From assembly GCA_964423545.1 (NCBI GenBank), contig CAYRFV010000013.1, positions 1 through 37,285 on the forward strand: a DNA stretch of 37,285 nucleotides, read 5' to 3'. A program made the position numbers and the translations under genes. Below the pieces are notes generated by a model. The model was not told the DNA's origin and did no database searches. It was given only the letters and a program-made list of their open reading frames with translations. Origin of the DNA: JALOOE01 sp964423545. Lineage in GTDB: Bacteria > Chloroflexota > Anaerolineae > CG2-30-64-16. Positions 22,787 through 31,794 of this stretch are shown here, piece after piece (position 1 is the stretch's first letter; every line of letters begins with the position of its first letter).

Positions 22787-24778
22787 ATGTGCGGCATCTT
22801 CGGCGTCTGGCGGTGGGACGGTATGCCGGTGAACCCCGCCGCTGTGCAGCAAGCCACCCGCTTGCTGCGCCACCGCGGCCCGGATGACGAGGGGTATCTC
22901 CTGGCCAACACGCGGCGCGGCGCGGCGCTTTCTTGCGCCGGCGACGACACCGCTCCCGGTCTCGATCTGCCGCACATCGGACGCCTGGCCGGTGAGCCCT
23001 GGGACCTGGCCTTCGGCTTCCGCCGGCTGGCGATTCTCGACCTATCGCCCGCTGGACATCAGCCGATGTCCAGCCCGGACGGCCGCTTCTGGCTGATCTT
23101 CAACGGTGAAGTGTACAATTACCTCGAACTGCGCGAGGAGCTGCGGGGCCTGCGGCATTCTTTTCACACCGGTTCCGACAGCGAAGTGATTCTCGCAGCA
23201 TACAGCCGATGGGGGCCGGAGTGCCTGCCGCATTTCAACGGCATGTGGTCGTTTGCCATTTGGGATAGCGTCGATCAGTGTCTTTTCCTGGCTCGCGATC
23301 GATTCGGAGTCAAACCGCTCTACTGGGCGTCCGATGACGGCGGATTCCGGTTCGCTTCGGAGATCAAGGCGCTGGTGGGCCGGCACGGCCTGGCATTCCG
23401 GCCGGATGCAGCGGCGGTCTACGACTACGTGGCCGCAGCACAGCTGCCGAGTCCGCAGGGCGGCAAAACCTTCTTCCAGGGCGTGCGGTCACTGCCGCCG
23501 GGCCGATCCTTGCTGGTGCGCCGCGGGCGGGTGGAGGAGCAGCGCTACTGGAGCCTTTCGGCCGCTCGAGCGGACGATGCGACCCGCGACCCGGCTGCAG
23601 TCGCCTCGAGCTATCGGGAGCTCTTCCTCGATGCCGTGCGTTTGCGACTGCGCTCCGACGTGACGGTGGGCACTTGCCTCAGTGGCGGCGTGGATTCATC
23701 CTCCATCGTCTGCGCCATCAGCCACCAGATCGCCCAGGAGGGGGTCGCAGCGGCCCAGATTGGAGAACGACAGAAGACCTTCAGTGCGGTCTACGACACC
23801 CCAGGCCGTTACAACGAGCGTCCGTACATCGAGCGGGTGCTGGAAGCGACCGGCGCCGAGGGCAACTTCGTCGTGCCATCATGGGAAGGACTGTACGAGG
23901 ATCTGACGGACCTCGTCTGGCGCCAGGACGAGCCGTTCCTCTCGACCAGCATCTTTGCCCAGTGGTGCGTGATGCGGCTGGCCCATCAGCGCGGTGTGAC
24001 TGTTTTGCTTGATGGGCAGGGCGCCGATGAGCAGCTGGGGGGTTACCTACCCTACGTCCTCTTTCTGGAGGATCTCGTACACCGCGGCCAGGTCGGCCGG
24101 GCATGGTCGGAAGCGCGCGATCTCCAGGCGCAGACGGGACGAAGCGCTGCCGGCCTGATGGCGCGTGCGCTCTCCCGCCAGGCCCACGGCGCATGGATCG
24201 ACCGCCTGCGCCGCCAGCGCCGCGCGGCGGGGATGGACACTTGCGCGCTCAATCCTGATTTTGCTGCGGCGCACCGCGAGCAGAACGCCAACTGGTGGCC
24301 CGATGTGGGACAGCACACGCTGGATGCGCACCTGGCCGACCTGGTGACCGATTCCAGCCTGCCGCACCTGCTGCGCTACGAAGATCGGAACTCGATGGCG
24401 TTCGGCATTGAAGCGCGCGTGCCGTTCCTCGACTACCGCCTTGTCCAGGCGTCTTTCACCGAGGCCGCGGTCTGGCGCATCCATGCGGGCTGGTCGAAAT
24501 GGATTCTGCGCCGGGCGATGGAGCCGTTGGTGCCGGCGGAGATCATCTGGCGCAAAGACAAGGTGGGTTTTGAGACCCCGGAGATCGCGTGGACACAGCG
24601 CCTCACGGCTGAGGCGCCGGCCCTGTTCGACGGTGCATTCAGTCGCGACTTTCTCGATACGGCCGAGGTGCACCGCCGCGCGGCGGCCTGGCCGGCCGGC
24701 GGCGAGGATGTTCGGCTCGTATGGCGGTGGATCAATCTGGAAACCTGGCTGCGCGTGTGGCAAGGAGCAGGCGAATGA
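22787..24778 (+). CDS. asnB: AsnB-like glutamine-dependent amidotransferase (copy 1)
   Basis: A 663-residue class II amidotransferase. Cys2 is the N-terminal nucleophile (MCGIFG), followed by RHRGPDDEG, RRLAILDLSPAGHQPM, FNGEVYN (105-111) and TGSDSEV (128-134) of the glutaminase. The synthetase domain has the PP-loop SGGVDSSS (299-306), LLDGQGADEQLGGY, and the DRNSMAFGIEARVPFLDYRLV segment. A roughly 40-residue insertion (about 37-78, with GDDTAPG) separates the first two glutaminase motifs. The fold amidates a carboxylate through an acyl-adenylate, using ammonia from glutamine. Real asparagine synthesis is possible, but placement among uronic-acid genes suggests uronamide formation on the glycan. 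A second copy is at 27552. Confidence 0.88.
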   Translation: MCGIFGVWRWDGMPVNPAAVQQATRLLRHRGPDDEGYLLANTRRGAALSCAGDDTAPGLDLPHIGRLAGEPWDLAFGFRRLAILDLSPAGHQPMSSPDGRFWLIFNGEVYNYLELREELRGLRHSFHTGSDSEVILAAYSRWGPECLPHFNGMWSFAIWDSVDQCLFLARDRFGVKPLYWASDDGGFRFASEIKALVGRHGLAFRPDAAAVYDYVAAAQLPSPQGGKTFFQGVRSLPPGRSLLVRRGRVEEQRYWSLSAARADDATRDPAAVASSYRELFLDAVRLRLRSDVTVGTCLSGGVDSSSIVCAISHQIAQEGVAAAQIGERQKTFSAVYDTPGRYNERPYIERVLEATGAEGNFVVPSWEGLYEDLTDLVWRQDEPFLSTSIFAQWCVMRLAHQRGVTVLLDGQGADEQLGGYLPYVLFLEDLVHRGQVGRAWSEARDLQAQTGRSAAGLMARALSRQAHGAWIDRLRRQRRAAGMDTCALNPDFAAAHREQNANWWPDVGQHTLDAHLADLVTDSSLPHLLRYEDRNSMAFGIEARVPFLDYRLVQASFTEAAVWRIHAGWSKWILRRAMEPLVPAEIIWRKDKVGFETPEIAWTQRLTAEAPALFDGAFSRDFLDTAEVHRRAAAWPAGGEDVRLVWRWINLETWLRVWQGAGE

Positions 24779-26040
24779 GCGGCGAGCGCGTGTGCATGCT
24801 GGTGCGCAACGACTGCCGAACCGACTTCCGAGTGTTGAAGGAAGCCGGTTCCGTGGCGCGCGCCGGCTATCGCGTGACAGTGGTGGCCGCCAACACCTAC
24901 GGTCCGCTGGAGCGCGAAACGCGCGATGGGTTCGAGATCATCCGGGTGCCGGTCGAACGCGCACGAACCCGGGTGGAACGCTATCTCAACCTCTTTCCGC
25001 GCACGATGCGGCGCATGGCCGAGGTCGCGGCCGGGGTCGGCGCCGCCATCTATCATGCACACGATACCGATGCGACCGTCCCGGCCTGGCTGGCGGCGAG
25101 GCGCGTGCCCCGCGCTCAGCTCATCTATGATGCACACGAAGTCGGCTTCCTCTCCTTCTCGGAAATGCTGCACTACTCCCCCTTCTCATGGATGACCGTC
25201 CCCGGCGCGCTCAGTGGATGGGGCTGGCAGTCTCTCTTCGAATGGATCATCCGGCGCCGGACGAGTGCTGTCATCTCGGTCAACGATGTGCTGGCCGATT
25301 TGCAGGCCGCCCATTACGGCATCCCGCGGCCGACCGTCGTCATGAACTGTCCGCCGCTGGCGCCCGTCGCTGCCGACCAGCGCCGCGTGCTGGCAGACCG
25401 GATCGGCGTGGCGCCGGAGACCCCGATTGTGATCTGCAGCGGCATGTTCGCACTCGACCGCGGGGACGGGCCTGGGCTGGAGAACCTGCTGCGCAGTGCT
25501 GCGCTGTTGCACCGTGGCGTGATCGTGTTGGTAGGCAACGTGGGTGCGCTCCCGCAGTTCGAACCGTTGCGCGCGCTCGCCGCGTCGCCCGGGCTTGCGG
25601 ATCGCGCGTTCGTCCTGCCGCCGGTGTCGCCGGCTGAGGTCGCGACGTACCTGGCCGGCGCCAGCATCGGCGTCATACCGCTGCAACTGCGGGGGCATTT
25701 TCGTTACGCGTCACCGAACAAGCTGTTCGAGTACATGGCCGCCGGTCTGCCCGTGGTCTACGGCGACCTGCCCCCCGTGCACGTCCTCTGCGAGCGATAC
25801 GGTTGCGGTTTGCCGTGCGATCCTGGCTCGCCCGCCTCCATCGCCGGCGCACTCAACCGTCTCCTCGATGATCCGGCTCTCCACGCGCGCCAGCGCGCTG
25901 GCGCGCTGGCCGCGGCGCAGGTTTACAATTGGGAAGCGCAGGAGCAAGTGCTGCTGGACCTCTATCGGCGTCTACTGAGCGCCGCGCCGGCGCATGCCGG
26001 TCGTGCGACACTCTCCGATCAGCGGACCACCATCCCATGA
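24775..26040 (+). CDS. GT-B glycosyltransferase (family 4-like)
   Basis: A 421-residue transferase. Visible parts are DFRVLKEAGSVARAGYRVTVVAANTYGPLERETRDGFEIIRVP, the HAHDTDATVPAWLAARR and IYDAHEVGF acceptor-side strands, the switch IVICSGMFALDRGDGPGLENLL, and the donor motif IGVIPLQLRGHFRYASPNKLFEYMAAGLPVVYGDLPPV. ATG 24775 overlaps the AsnB-like stop, with AAGGAG upstream within that gene. The upstream frame is open to 24721 but would only add residues encoded by the previous gene's end. It ends in ATGA overlap with the flippase. It is similar in layout to the transferase at 21603. Confidence 0.87.
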   Translation: MSGERVCMLVRNDCRTDFRVLKEAGSVARAGYRVTVVAANTYGPLERETRDGFEIIRVPVERARTRVERYLNLFPRTMRRMAEVAAGVGAAIYHAHDTDATVPAWLAARRVPRAQLIYDAHEVGFLSFSEMLHYSPFSWMTVPGALSGWGWQSLFEWIIRRRTSAVISVNDVLADLQAAHYGIPRPTVVMNCPPLAPVAADQRRVLADRIGVAPETPIVICSGMFALDRGDGPGLENLLRSAALLHRGVIVLVGNVGALPQFEPLRALAASPGLADRAFVLPPVSPAEVATYLAGASIGVIPLQLRGHFRYASPNKLFEYMAAGLPVVYGDLPPVHVLCERYGCGLPCDPGSPASIAGALNRLLDDPALHARQRAGALAAAQVYNWEAQEQVLLDLYRRLLSAAPAHAGRATLSDQRTTIP

Positions 26041-27509
26041 TCCGCATACGCACGCTGGCCAAGGACACGTCGGTCTACGGGCTGGTCAGCGCCACCCGCA
26101 GCCTCGTGGGCCTGCTGCTGGTGCCCATCTACACGCGCGTCTTCCTCCCGGGTGATTACGGCCAGATCGACACCTTGACCACCCTCGTGGCTTTCCTCAC
26201 CCTGGCCGCCACGCTGGGCATGGACACGGCAACCGCACTCTATTTCTATGACAACGCCGGGGAAGAGGATCGCGGCGTCATGGTGACGACCTCGGTCGTC
26301 ACCCGCGTCGGCTTGTCGGTGCTTTTCGCAGCGATCGTCAGCCTCTTTGCGCCGATTATCTCGGAACAGCTCTTTCGCGATGAGATGGCGGCCAGCACCG
26401 TTCGCATCGCCGTCTGGACTGCGCCGGCGAACGCAATGGCCGGCTTCTTGATCGAGCTGCTGCGCCTGAGCCGGCGGCCATGGGTTTACGCAGGTCTATC
26501 GATCACCAACCTGCTGCTCGGCGTCGGATTGAGCATCCTCTTCGTTGTTCGCCTGGGATGGGGGGTCAACGGTGCGTTCGCCGGCCCGCTCCTGGCAGGC
26601 ACACTCATTCTGCCGATGGGCTTCTGGGCGACGCGCAAGCTCCTCTTGCCCCGCGTCTCGCGCCGATGGCTGACCAGGCTGCTGCACATTGGCCTGCCGC
26701 TCATTCCGACAGCGCTCGGCGGCTGGCTGATCGCCTACTCGAATCGCTATTTCCTGCTGCACTTCGGCTCGGCTGCTGACGTCGGATTGCTGGCCGTCGG
26801 CAACAAGGCCAGTGCGCCCCTCGTGTTATTCACCAGTGCGTTTCTGGCCGCCTGGGGACCGTTCGCGTTCTCGATCCAGAAACAGGAAAACGCCCGGCAG
26901 ACCTATGCCAAAGTGCTCACGTACTTCTGGATCCTGGCAGGCGCCGGTACGGTCATGGTCGCGCTCTTTGCGAAGGAGATGTTGCTGATCTTCACAACCA
27001 GCAGCTACCTGGGGGGTGCGGCGGTTTCCGGCCTGATGGCGCTCCAAATCGTCGCTGACTCCAGCTACTATATTGTGAGCATCGGCACGGTGCTGGCGAA
27101 GCAAACCCGGCTGCTGGCCTACAGTGTGCCCGCTGCGGCGGCGGCGTGCGTGGTCTTCAACCTGCTGTTGGTGCCGCGATTCAGTTACATCGGAGCGGCG
27201 TTGGCCGCAATGCTGGCCTACGGCACATCGGCCGTTGTGGTCTACTTCCTATCGCAGCGCGTCTATCCGATACCATACGAGACCAGGAAAGTGTTGAGCA
27301 TTCTGGGCATGTGCGTGCTTGCTTGGCTGGCCGGGATGGTGACGAATCAGCTCGATCTATGGGTCGGCATCATAATCAAGGCGGCGCTCCTGGCCGCGTT
27401 TGGGGCCGGTCTGCTGCTCCTACGCATTGTCGGACCGGCTGAGATCAGCCTGGGGCTCGGATGGGCGCGGCGGCGCTTTCGGATCGCGCATCGAGTGCCT
27501 CTTGCGTAG
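26037..27509 (+). CDS. Wzx-like polysaccharide flippase (MOP superfamily)
   Basis: A 490-residue polytopic membrane protein with roughly twelve to fourteen hydrophobic segments. The start KDTSVYGLVSATRSLVGLLLVPIYTRVFLPGDYGQIDTL is the usual first helix pair of polysaccharide exporters. Further landmarks are WGVNGAFAGPLLAG, LPLIPTALGGWLIAYSNRYFLLHFGSAADVGLLAVGNKAS, and the charged loop QKQENARQTYAKV. It probably flips the undecaprenyl-linked repeat unit across the cytoplasmic membrane for Wzy-dependent assembly. ATG 26037 overlaps the preceding stop. The presence of one flippase and one Wzy/WaaL-type gene in the cluster supports the Wzx/Wzy route. No symbol is assigned because Wzx proteins are too divergent. 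Confidence 0.9.
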   Translation: MIRIRTLAKDTSVYGLVSATRSLVGLLLVPIYTRVFLPGDYGQIDTLTTLVAFLTLAATLGMDTATALYFYDNAGEEDRGVMVTTSVVTRVGLSVLFAAIVSLFAPIISEQLFRDEMAASTVRIAVWTAPANAMAGFLIELLRLSRRPWVYAGLSITNLLLGVGLSILFVVRLGWGVNGAFAGPLLAGTLILPMGFWATRKLLLPRVSRRWLTRLLHIGLPLIPTALGGWLIAYSNRYFLLHFGSAADVGLLAVGNKASAPLVLFTSAFLAAWGPFAFSIQKQENARQTYAKVLTYFWILAGAGTVMVALFAKEMLLIFTTSSYLGGAAVSGLMALQIVADSSYYIVSIGTVLAKQTRLLAYSVPAAAAACVVFNLLLVPRFSYIGAALAAMLAYGTSAVVVYFLSQRVYPIPYETRKVLSILGMCVLAWLAGMVTNQLDLWVGIIIKAALLAAFGAGLLLLRIVGPAEISLGLGWARRRFRIAHRVPLA

Positions 27510-27551
27510 GTTCGCAGCGATCCGGGTGAACTCTCGCGAAGCGAATGGGAT

Positions 27552-29564
27552 ATGTGCGGCATTGTCGGACTGATCCACACCCACGGCGCGCCCGTGCGCG
27601 CAACCGATCTGCTCGCCATGGCCGATGCCATCCGCCACCGCGGACCGGATGACGTGGGTTACATTGCGGGCGATGCAGCAACCGGGGAAATCGCTCTGTT
27701 CGGTGGCGACGACACCCCGGTGGGTGTCTTCGTCCGGCCGTCTGCCTACGCGCCGGCCGCACGGCTGACCCCAGGTGCGTTCGGTGAGCGCGCCTACTCC
27801 CTCGGCATGGCGAACCGCCGGCTGGCTATCGTTGACCTGACGCCGGCCGGGCACCAACCGATGTGCAACGAGGACGGCACGGTCTGGATCGCCTACAACG
27901 GCGAGCTCTACAACGCAGCGGAGTTGCGCGCCGAACTGGCCGCGCTCGGCCATCGATTCGTTTCGGGCAGCGACACCGAGGTCATCGTGCACGCCTACGA
28001 ATCGTGGGACGCGGCATGTTTCGCACGTTTCAACGGCATGTGGGGGCTGGCGATCTGGGACATCCCGCGGCGTCGGTTCGTGCTTTCGCGCGACCGGACA
28101 GGCATCAAGCCGCTCTATCTGTGGCGCGACTCAGGGCGCTTCGCGTTTGCATCCGAGATCAAGGCGCTGTTGGCTTTGGGCCTGCCACGCCGCGCCAACG
28201 AGACGGCGTTGTATGACTTTCTGGCTGGCAACCTCACCGATCATACCGATGCCACGGCATTCCTGGATGTGACGGCGCTTCCGCCTGCCCATACACTGAC
28301 GCTGGATCTCACCACGGGCGCGGCCGCGGCGCGGCGCTACTGGCAGCTTGAGCCCGAACGCCGTCTGCAGCTGCCTTCCGATGCAGCCTACGCCGACGCC
28401 TTCCGCGAGCTATTTGAGGATGCCGTGCGCCGCCATCTGATCAGCGACGTTGCGGTGGGCACCTGCTTGAGCGGCGGGCTGGACTCATCGGCGGTGGTGT
28501 GCGTCATCAGCCGGCTGATCGGTCAGCGTGGGCTGCATGTCGTCGGCATGGAAACGCGCCAGAAGACCTTTTCGGCCCGATATGCCGATCCGCGGCACGA
28601 CGAGGGCCGCTTCATCACGGAAGTCGTTGCGGCGTCAGACGTAGATGGTCGCACTGTCTACCCGACGGCAGCCGGCCTGCGCGACGAGTGGCAGCATCTG
28701 TTCCGGCACCAGGAGGAGCCTTTTGGCTCGACCAGCATCTTCGCTCAATGGCATGTGTTCAGGCTAGCGCGCGAAGCCGGCGTGACTGTCACCCTTGACG
28801 GCCAGGGCGGCGACGAGCTGCTGGCCGGCTACCTGGGGTTTTTCCCCCCTCACCTGGCCGATCTCGCCGGCAGGCTGCGCTGGCGGCGAATGCGGCGAGA
28901 GTTGGCTGCGCATGGCGCACGGCATGGCGTAAACACGCGCTGGGAGCTGCGGAACATCGCGACCAACCTCCTCCCGCGTCGCGTTCGCAGCGGCCTGAAG
29001 CCGCGCGCGGTCGGCGGTGGCGCCTGGCTGGCAGCCGATTTTGCAGCAGCAGGGCAGAAGACCGCGGGCGGGCGTTGGGTGGCCGAGCGGCCAGGCCGGA
29101 CCCGGCTGGAACGCAGCCTGAACGAGGCGCTGACCTTCAATCCACTGCCGTCGCTGCTCCGTTTCGATGACCGCAACTCGATGGCTTTCTCCATCGAATC
29201 ACGCGTGCCGTTCCTGGATCATCGGCTCATCGAGTTCTGCGCCGCACTGCCCGCAGACCAGAAGATCCGCGACGGCGTGACGAAGTTCGTGCTGCGGCAA
29301 GCAATGGCGGGCATCATCCCGGAAGCTGTGCGGCAGCGCCATGACAAGATCGGCTTCAGCACCCCGCAAGATACATGGCTGCGAGAGGAATTAGCGCCCT
29401 GGCTCCGCGAGGTCTTCGGCGCGCCCGATTTCCGTGCACGCGCATACCTCCGGCCCGCCGAGCTGCTTAGACTGGTGGATCGGCACGCGGCCGGCGAAGA
29501 CCACTCCGCAGTGCTGTGGCGCTGCCTGGCCGTAGAACTCTGGCAGCGCACTTTCGAGATTTGA
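27552..29564 (+). CDS. asnB: AsnB-like glutamine-dependent amidotransferase (copy 2)
   Basis: A 670-residue paralogue of the protein at 22787, with Cys2 (MCGIVG), RHRGPDDVG, a glutaminase-domain insertion of about 50 residues (37-88) again containing GGDDTPVG, RRLAIVDLTPAGHQPM, YNGELYN, SGSDTEV, PP-loop SGGLDSSA (307-314), TLDGQGGDELLAGY, and FDDRNSMAFSIESRVPFLDHRL. All catalytic elements look intact, so neither copy seems decayed. It lies 42 bp after the flippase without a strong Shine-Dalgarno. The two copies differ in the C-terminal half enough to suggest different acceptors. Uronamide formation is the favoured inference, and asparagine synthesis is the alternative. Confidence 0.88.
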   Translation: MCGIVGLIHTHGAPVRATDLLAMADAIRHRGPDDVGYIAGDAATGEIALFGGDDTPVGVFVRPSAYAPAARLTPGAFGERAYSLGMANRRLAIVDLTPAGHQPMCNEDGTVWIAYNGELYNAAELRAELAALGHRFVSGSDTEVIVHAYESWDAACFARFNGMWGLAIWDIPRRRFVLSRDRTGIKPLYLWRDSGRFAFASEIKALLALGLPRRANETALYDFLAGNLTDHTDATAFLDVTALPPAHTLTLDLTTGAAAARRYWQLEPERRLQLPSDAAYADAFRELFEDAVRRHLISDVAVGTCLSGGLDSSAVVCVISRLIGQRGLHVVGMETRQKTFSARYADPRHDEGRFITEVVAASDVDGRTVYPTAAGLRDEWQHLFRHQEEPFGSTSIFAQWHVFRLAREAGVTVTLDGQGGDELLAGYLGFFPPHLADLAGRLRWRRMRRELAAHGARHGVNTRWELRNIATNLLPRRVRSGLKPRAVGGGAWLAADFAAAGQKTAGGRWVAERPGRTRLERSLNEALTFNPLPSLLRFDDRNSMAFSIESRVPFLDHRLIEFCAALPADQKIRDGVTKFVLRQAMAGIIPEAVRQRHDKIGFSTPQDTWLREELAPWLREVFGAPDFRARAYLRPAELLRLVDRHAAGEDHSAVLWRCLAVELWQRTFEI

Positions 29565-29580
29565 GAGGATGCTGTTGACG

Positions 29581-30903
29581 ATGGACACCTCAAGCAGACC
29601 TGCGGTCTACCTGGTTGCCGTCGAGGACATCGCACAGTCGCCGCTGATCCGCGGGCAGGTGATCAATCTGCTCAAGACGATGGCCGCACTGGGCGCGCCG
29701 CAGCCGCTGGCGCTCGTGGCGCTCTATCCGCTGATCAACTGGTGGCGCAATCGGGCGCGGCTCGCCGCCTTGCGCACTGAGTTGGCCGAGTCCGGCATCA
29801 CCCTCCGCACATATCCCATCGCGTTCATGACCCGTTACTTCTACATGCCGCGATCCTGGCTGGCGCTGTTCCGCATCCAGGCCTGGGTCGCCGCGCTCTG
29901 GATCTCCTGGCGCCTCCGGCCCGCGTTGGTCCACTGCCGCTCCTACCCGGCGACGCTCGTGGGGGCGGCGATCAAGCGCCTCGCCGGCTGCCGATTGATC
30001 TGCGATGCCCGCGCGCTCTATCCGGAAGAGGGCGTGGTGCGAGAGGACGGCGGCAAGACCGTCATGCTGAGTGAGGCGGACTTCGCCGCGTGGAAGCGCA
30101 TCGAAGCGGACCTGATGGCGCAGGCCGACGCGATTGCTGCCATCTCACAGCCCATGGCCGACATTCTGGCCGACCAGTATCCTGGCGGTCGCTCGCGCCT
30201 GATTGTCGCGCCCACCTGCACGCCGGCGCCTCCATTGGCCGACCTGGATGTGTGGCGACAATCCGTGCGCGACGAGTTGAATCTGGCTGACCGACTTGTC
30301 GTCGCCTACAGCGGTTCGTGGTTCGAACCGGGGCCAGCGATCGCACTCTTCAGGCGACTGCAGGCAGCCCTCCCAGGCGCACCATGGGAGTTTCTGCTCC
30401 TCATCTCGTCGCGCGGCGGTGGTGATGCAGCCGACCGTCGCGAAGGAATCGCCGAAGCCGTGCGCCGCGGCCTGGAGCCCGGCGCCGGCTGCCGCGTGAT
30501 CTCCGCGCCGCAGGGTCAGGTGCTGCGCTATCTGGCGGCCGCTGACCTGGCGGCGCAGCCCGTCGCGCCGCCAGCGCGCGCCTCAGTCGACCCTCGCTAC
30601 GAATCGATGGCGCGCACCGTGCTCTCCGTCAAGTTTGCCGAATACCTGGCAGCCGGCCTGCCGGTGATCATCAGCCGGTGGCACGGCGCGGCCGCCGATA
30701 TTGTCACCGCACAGGATCTCGGCCTCGTGTATGATCGGGCGGCACCCGCGGCCATGACGCACTGGCTGACTGCATGGCAGAGTGCACGGGCGAGCTATCG
30801 GTCACGCTCCTGGCGCTACGCCTGCGACCATTTCGACACCAGTGTAGTGGCCGCCCAATACCTCGACCTCTACCACAGGCTGTCAGAGAAAGCGAGCGCC
30901 TGA
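29581..30903 (+). CDS. GT-B glycosyltransferase
   Basis: A 440-residue transferase. The first half carries RGQVINLLKTMAALGAPQPLALVALYPLI and HCRSYPATLVGAAIKRLAGCRLICDARALYPEEGV. The second half has LVVAYSGSWFEPGPAIALFRRLQ and the donor motif VLSVKFAEYLAAGLPVIISRWHGAAADIV. Start choice: ATG 29569 abuts GAGAGG and could not use it, while ATG 29581 has AGGA at 11-nt spacing, so 29581 is preferred and removes only four residues. A hydrophobic stretch around residues 85-105 (WLALFRIQAWVAALWISWRL) may bind the membrane. The stop is followed after 2 nt by the next ATG. Specificity is unknown. Confidence 0.83.
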   Translation: MDTSSRPAVYLVAVEDIAQSPLIRGQVINLLKTMAALGAPQPLALVALYPLINWWRNRARLAALRTELAESGITLRTYPIAFMTRYFYMPRSWLALFRIQAWVAALWISWRLRPALVHCRSYPATLVGAAIKRLAGCRLICDARALYPEEGVVREDGGKTVMLSEADFAAWKRIEADLMAQADAIAAISQPMADILADQYPGGRSRLIVAPTCTPAPPLADLDVWRQSVRDELNLADRLVVAYSGSWFEPGPAIALFRRLQAALPGAPWEFLLLISSRGGGDAADRREGIAEAVRRGLEPGAGCRVISAPQGQVLRYLAAADLAAQPVAPPARASVDPRYESMARTVLSVKFAEYLAAGLPVIISRWHGAAADIVTAQDLGLVYDRAAPAAMTHWLTAWQSARASYRSRSWRYACDHFDTSVVAAQYLDLYHRLSEKASA

Positions 30904-30905
30904 GC

Positions 30906-31790
30906 ATGACCGCCGAGGCAGGACTGTCGATCATCATCGTCAACTGGAACACGCGCGAGCTGCTGCGCGGGTGCCTGCTCTCGCTGGCCGGAGAGGTCGA
31001 GCCACGGATGAACGAAGATCGTCTCTCCTCCGTTGTCGCCGATCCCGTGTCCACTGAAATCATCGTCCTCGACAATGCTTCCACCGACGGCAGCGCGGCG
31101 ATGGTGGCGCATGAGTTCCCGGCCGTCCACCTGATCGTTAACGAGGGGAACCTCGGTTTCGCGCGCGCCAACAACCGCGGGATCGCAGTCAGCCGAGGGC
31201 GCTACCTGCTGTTGCTCAACAGCGACACGGCAGCATCGCTCCCCGCGCTCAAGGCGCTGGTCAGGTTCATGGATGCGCACCCCGAGGCCGGCGCGGTCGG
31301 GCCTCGGCTGTTGCGGCCCAATGGCACAGCGCAACCCTACGCGTTCGGCAGCGATCCGACCCTCGGCTATCTGCTGCGGCGAGGGTTTGAGCGGCTGCGC
31401 GGCCGCTATCTCCACGACTGGGACACAGATGATGTTCAGGTGGTCGACTGGGTTTCGGGTGCGTGTCTGATGGTGCGCCGCGAAGCCATCCAGCAAGCCG
31501 GCCTGCTCGATGAAGCGATGTTCATGTATTTCGAGGACAACGAGTGGTGCCTGCGCATCCGGAAAGCCGGCTGGAAGGTGTATTATGATCCACAGGTCGA
31601 GATCGTCCATGTCGGCGGCCAAAGCCTGGCAAAGAATCCCGCCGCGCGACGGGCGTATTACCAGAGCCTGCGCTATTTCTATCGCAAGCACTACGGCGCT
31701 TGGGCCGGCAGCCTGATGGGGGCGCTCGTGCGGCTCCATCAGGCGATTTCGGGCAGTATAACGGCTCTTGCCTTGACGCAACGCCCGTAA
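30906..31790 (+). CDS. Family 2 glycosyltransferase (rhamnosyltransferase-like)
   Basis: A 294-residue GT-A transferase. LSIIIVNWNTRELLRGCLLSL, EIIVLDNASTDGS, NEGNLGFARANNRG and the metal loop LLLNSDTAA form the donor site. VSGACLMVRREAIQQAGLLDEAMFMYFEDNEWCLRIRKAGWKVYYDPQVEIVHVGGQS is the acceptor half, matching the same rhamnosyltransferase-like group as the gene at 6266. An insertion of about 20 residues (GEVEPRMNEDRLSSVVADPV) lies before EIIVLDN, at the same place as in the 6266 paralogue. ATG 30906 is 2 nt after the preceding stop and starts the domain directly. The donor may be a 6-deoxyhexose, but this is not provable here. Confidence 0.9.
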   Translation: MTAEAGLSIIIVNWNTRELLRGCLLSLAGEVEPRMNEDRLSSVVADPVSTEIIVLDNASTDGSAAMVAHEFPAVHLIVNEGNLGFARANNRGIAVSRGRYLLLLNSDTAASLPALKALVRFMDAHPEAGAVGPRLLRPNGTAQPYAFGSDPTLGYLLRRGFERLRGRYLHDWDTDDVQVVDWVSGACLMVRREAIQQAGLLDEAMFMYFEDNEWCLRIRKAGWKVYYDPQVEIVHVGGQSLAKNPAARRAYYQSLRYFYRKHYGAWAGSLMGALVRLHQAISGSITALALTQRP

Positions 31791-31794
31791 GCTG

